This document shows, piece by piece, positions 63,282 to 64,000 of a stretch of 64,000 nt of DNA. Position numbers and translations under genes: made by a program. This DNA is from Bacteroidales bacterium (GTDB taxonomy: Bacteria; Bacteroidota; Bacteroidia; Bacteroidales; P3), in assembly GCA_022482545.1 (NCBI GenBank), contig JAKVOZ010000001.1, positions 124,001 through 188,000 on the forward strand. The letters are read 5' to 3'. The notes under the pieces were generated by a model. That model was not told the origin of the DNA. It saw only the letters and a program-made list of their open reading frames with translations, and did no database searches. The first letter of the stretch is position 1, and every line of letters starts with the position of its first letter.

Positions 63282-63683
63282 ATGATTTCATTTGTAAAAA
63301 TTAAAAGAAACATCGCAGTAGGACACACACCAGGAGTAAAGTATATGGCTCATCTTTGGCGTGAAGCAGATGTTAATCTTGACACAATAGCACAAGAGAT
63401 TGCTGATGCTACTACTGTGTCTTATCCAGACGTGTTAGCCTGCTTGAAAGCAATGGAGATACACGTAAGTAAGTATGTCCTTAATGGCTCTGCCGTAAAA
63501 TTTGGTACTCTCGGCTCTTTCATCCCTTCTATCAAGGCTACCTGCCAAGATACGTTGGAAAAAGTAACTGCTGACACTATCAAAAAAACACGTTGCCGTT
63601 TCTATCCTTCACCTGCCTTTATGAGGAAACTACAAAAAGCACAATTTGCTTACAAAGACTTAACCGTCAAAGGTCTTCAGTAG
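63282..63683 (+). CDS. HU-related DNA-binding protein
   Basis: The 133-residue protein belongs to the Bacteroidota HU-related group: MISFVKIKRNIAVG, an N-terminal region EIADATTVSYPDVLACLKAM (HU helices), the beta arm region LNGSAVKFGTLGSFIPSIKA and a closing RCRFYPSPAFMRKLQKAQFA. HU-type proteins bend DNA and organise nucleoids. Codon use is markedly more GC-rich than its neighbours, suggesting transfer. The stop TAG merges with the first base of the downstream repeat. Both untranslated regions are packed with hairpin repeats. Confidence 0.85.
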   Translation: MISFVKIKRNIAVGHTPGVKYMAHLWREADVNLDTIAQEIADATTVSYPDVLACLKAMEIHVSKYVLNGSAVKFGTLGSFIPSIKATCQDTLEKVTADTIKKTRCRFYPSPAFMRKLQKAQFAYKDLTVKGLQ

Positions 63684-63847
63684 CCACAACCGTGGCGGGG
63701 ATTATTGCTAACGCAGCCACAGCCGTGGCGGGGATTATTGCTAACGCAGCCACAACCGTGGCGGGGATTATTGCTAACGCAGCCACAGCCGTGGCGGGGA
63801 TTATTGCTAACGCAGCCACAACCGTGGCGGGGATTATTGCTAACGGT
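63683..63847. repeat. Five 33-nt hairpin units after the HU-related gene
   Basis: Units start at 63683, 63716, 63749, 63782 and 63815. Each is GCCACARCCGTGGC plus GGGGATTATTGCTAACGCA. The loop alternates AACC, AGCC, AACC, AGCC, AACC, so a 66-bp higher-order repeat exists. Reading frames through this region encode only a repeat peptide (VAGIIANAAT) and are not genes. Confidence 0.93.
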
Positions 63848-63873
63848 CGGTAACCACCGACAGGGATTAATAA
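63848..63873 (-). repeat. Inverted GTCGGT hairpin closing the HU locus
   Basis: GTCGGTAACCACCGAC (63849-63864) is the reverse complement of the three leader hairpins, followed by AGGGATT, as CCC precedes them. The GTCGGT elements thus bracket the HU-related gene in inverted orientation. Confidence 0.85.
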
Positions 63874-63890
63874 TTAAAGATATTAATGTA

Positions 63891-63916
63891 GGGGCAACTC
63901 TTGTGGTTGCCCTTTA
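63891..63916 (+). terminator. Hairpin and T-rich tail beyond the HU locus
   Basis: GGGCAAC (63892-63898) pairs with GTTGCCC (63906-63912) around a 7-nt loop and is followed by TTTATT. It can end the HU transcript. The remaining 84 bases to the window edge are AT-rich with nothing I can identify. Confidence 0.55.
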
Positions 63917-64000
63917 TTGTTGGTTATTAATATAATTGATAATTGATTAATGCAATGCACCTAATACTTTTATAACGAAGATAAGCCCTATTATTAGTTC

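Noticed and set aside
63181-63847. CRISPR-like arrays on both sides of the HU-related gene
   Set aside because: The units repeat without unique spacers between them, and no cas genes are present; these are tandem hairpins.
63593-63935. Two open frames with VAGIIANAAT repeats
   Set aside because: They exist only because the 33-nt hairpin unit is divisible by three; they overlap the HU-related gene and the hairpins and have no start context.

Overview
The window is a low-GC (AT-rich) bacterial chromosome segment from a member of the Bacteroidota, most likely an uncultured Bacteroidales. The support is: the 16S rRNA gene; about a dozen promoters with the Bacteroidota -7 box TAnnTTTG; an atpD-atpC pair detached from the other ATP synthase genes; a glycogen cluster of GH57, glycosyltransferase and debranching enzyme; a TonB receptor with a lipoprotein partner; and a structured RNA in the place expected for the Bacteroidales-1/6S RNA, downstream of the L20 and L19 genes.

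Layout. 1-5.2 kb: gpmA (cut by the edge) and lgt on the minus strand, then thrS-infC-rpmI-rplT-rplS. infC has no ATG and probably starts at ATC or ATA behind a strong Shine-Dalgarno. 5.2-11 kb: the ncRNA, then an accessory run of co-directional small genes (four-helix membrane protein, TerB-like, coiled-coil membrane protein, VWA-like anchored protein, DUF805, small membrane protein, membrane-anchored DnaJ, secreted WNxYG-repeat protein, broken Sel1 gene). 11-22 kb: topA, a Cys-rich small protein, namZ, a lipoprotein gene bracketed by a perfect 63-bp direct repeat, ffh-folD-queE, a glycosyltransferase, a thioesterase and a THUMP methyltransferase. 22-28 kb: ABC importer genes, rlmH, a FemAB-like gene, a lipoprotein and a TonB receptor. 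28-33 kb: glycogen metabolism. 33-41 kb: flippase, glycosyltransferase, murF-anmK, an ECF sigma/membrane protein/Spy-like operon, a TauE-type exporter and a PepSY-like lipoprotein. 41-50 kb: nitrilase, LRR protein, ribF, atpDC, several small genes (two appear frameshifted or split) and a YejM-like sulfatase. 50-52.4 kb: 16S rRNA and tRNA-Ile, with no tRNA-Ala, 23S or 5S behind them. 52.7-60.5 kb: ECF sigma, GT2, tgt, lptF/G-like, GH3 family and sufE. 60.5-64 kb: an accessory end with a hypothetical gene, an iteron-like array before a RepA-type ATPase, and an HU-related gene wrapped in hairpin repeats.

The most unusual content is non-coding. Seven intergenic arrays are each built from four or five contiguous units of exactly 21 nt, assembled from a small vocabulary of interchangeable cores in both orientations. 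Two further arrays have a 22-nt period, and iteron-like words upstream of the RepA-type gene fall at 21-22 nt intervals. A separate, GC-rich hairpin family (GTCGGT-GGTT-ACCGAC and GCCAC-AACC-GTGGC) forms tandem arrays on both sides of the HU-related gene and supplies the last codons of an acetyltransferase gene 10 kb away.

Limits: all calls come from reading motifs, frames and repeats by eye. No alignment, folding or database search was run. Apparent frameshifts (Sel1 gene, AlkD gene, split zinc-ribbon/TM2) may be assembly errors.
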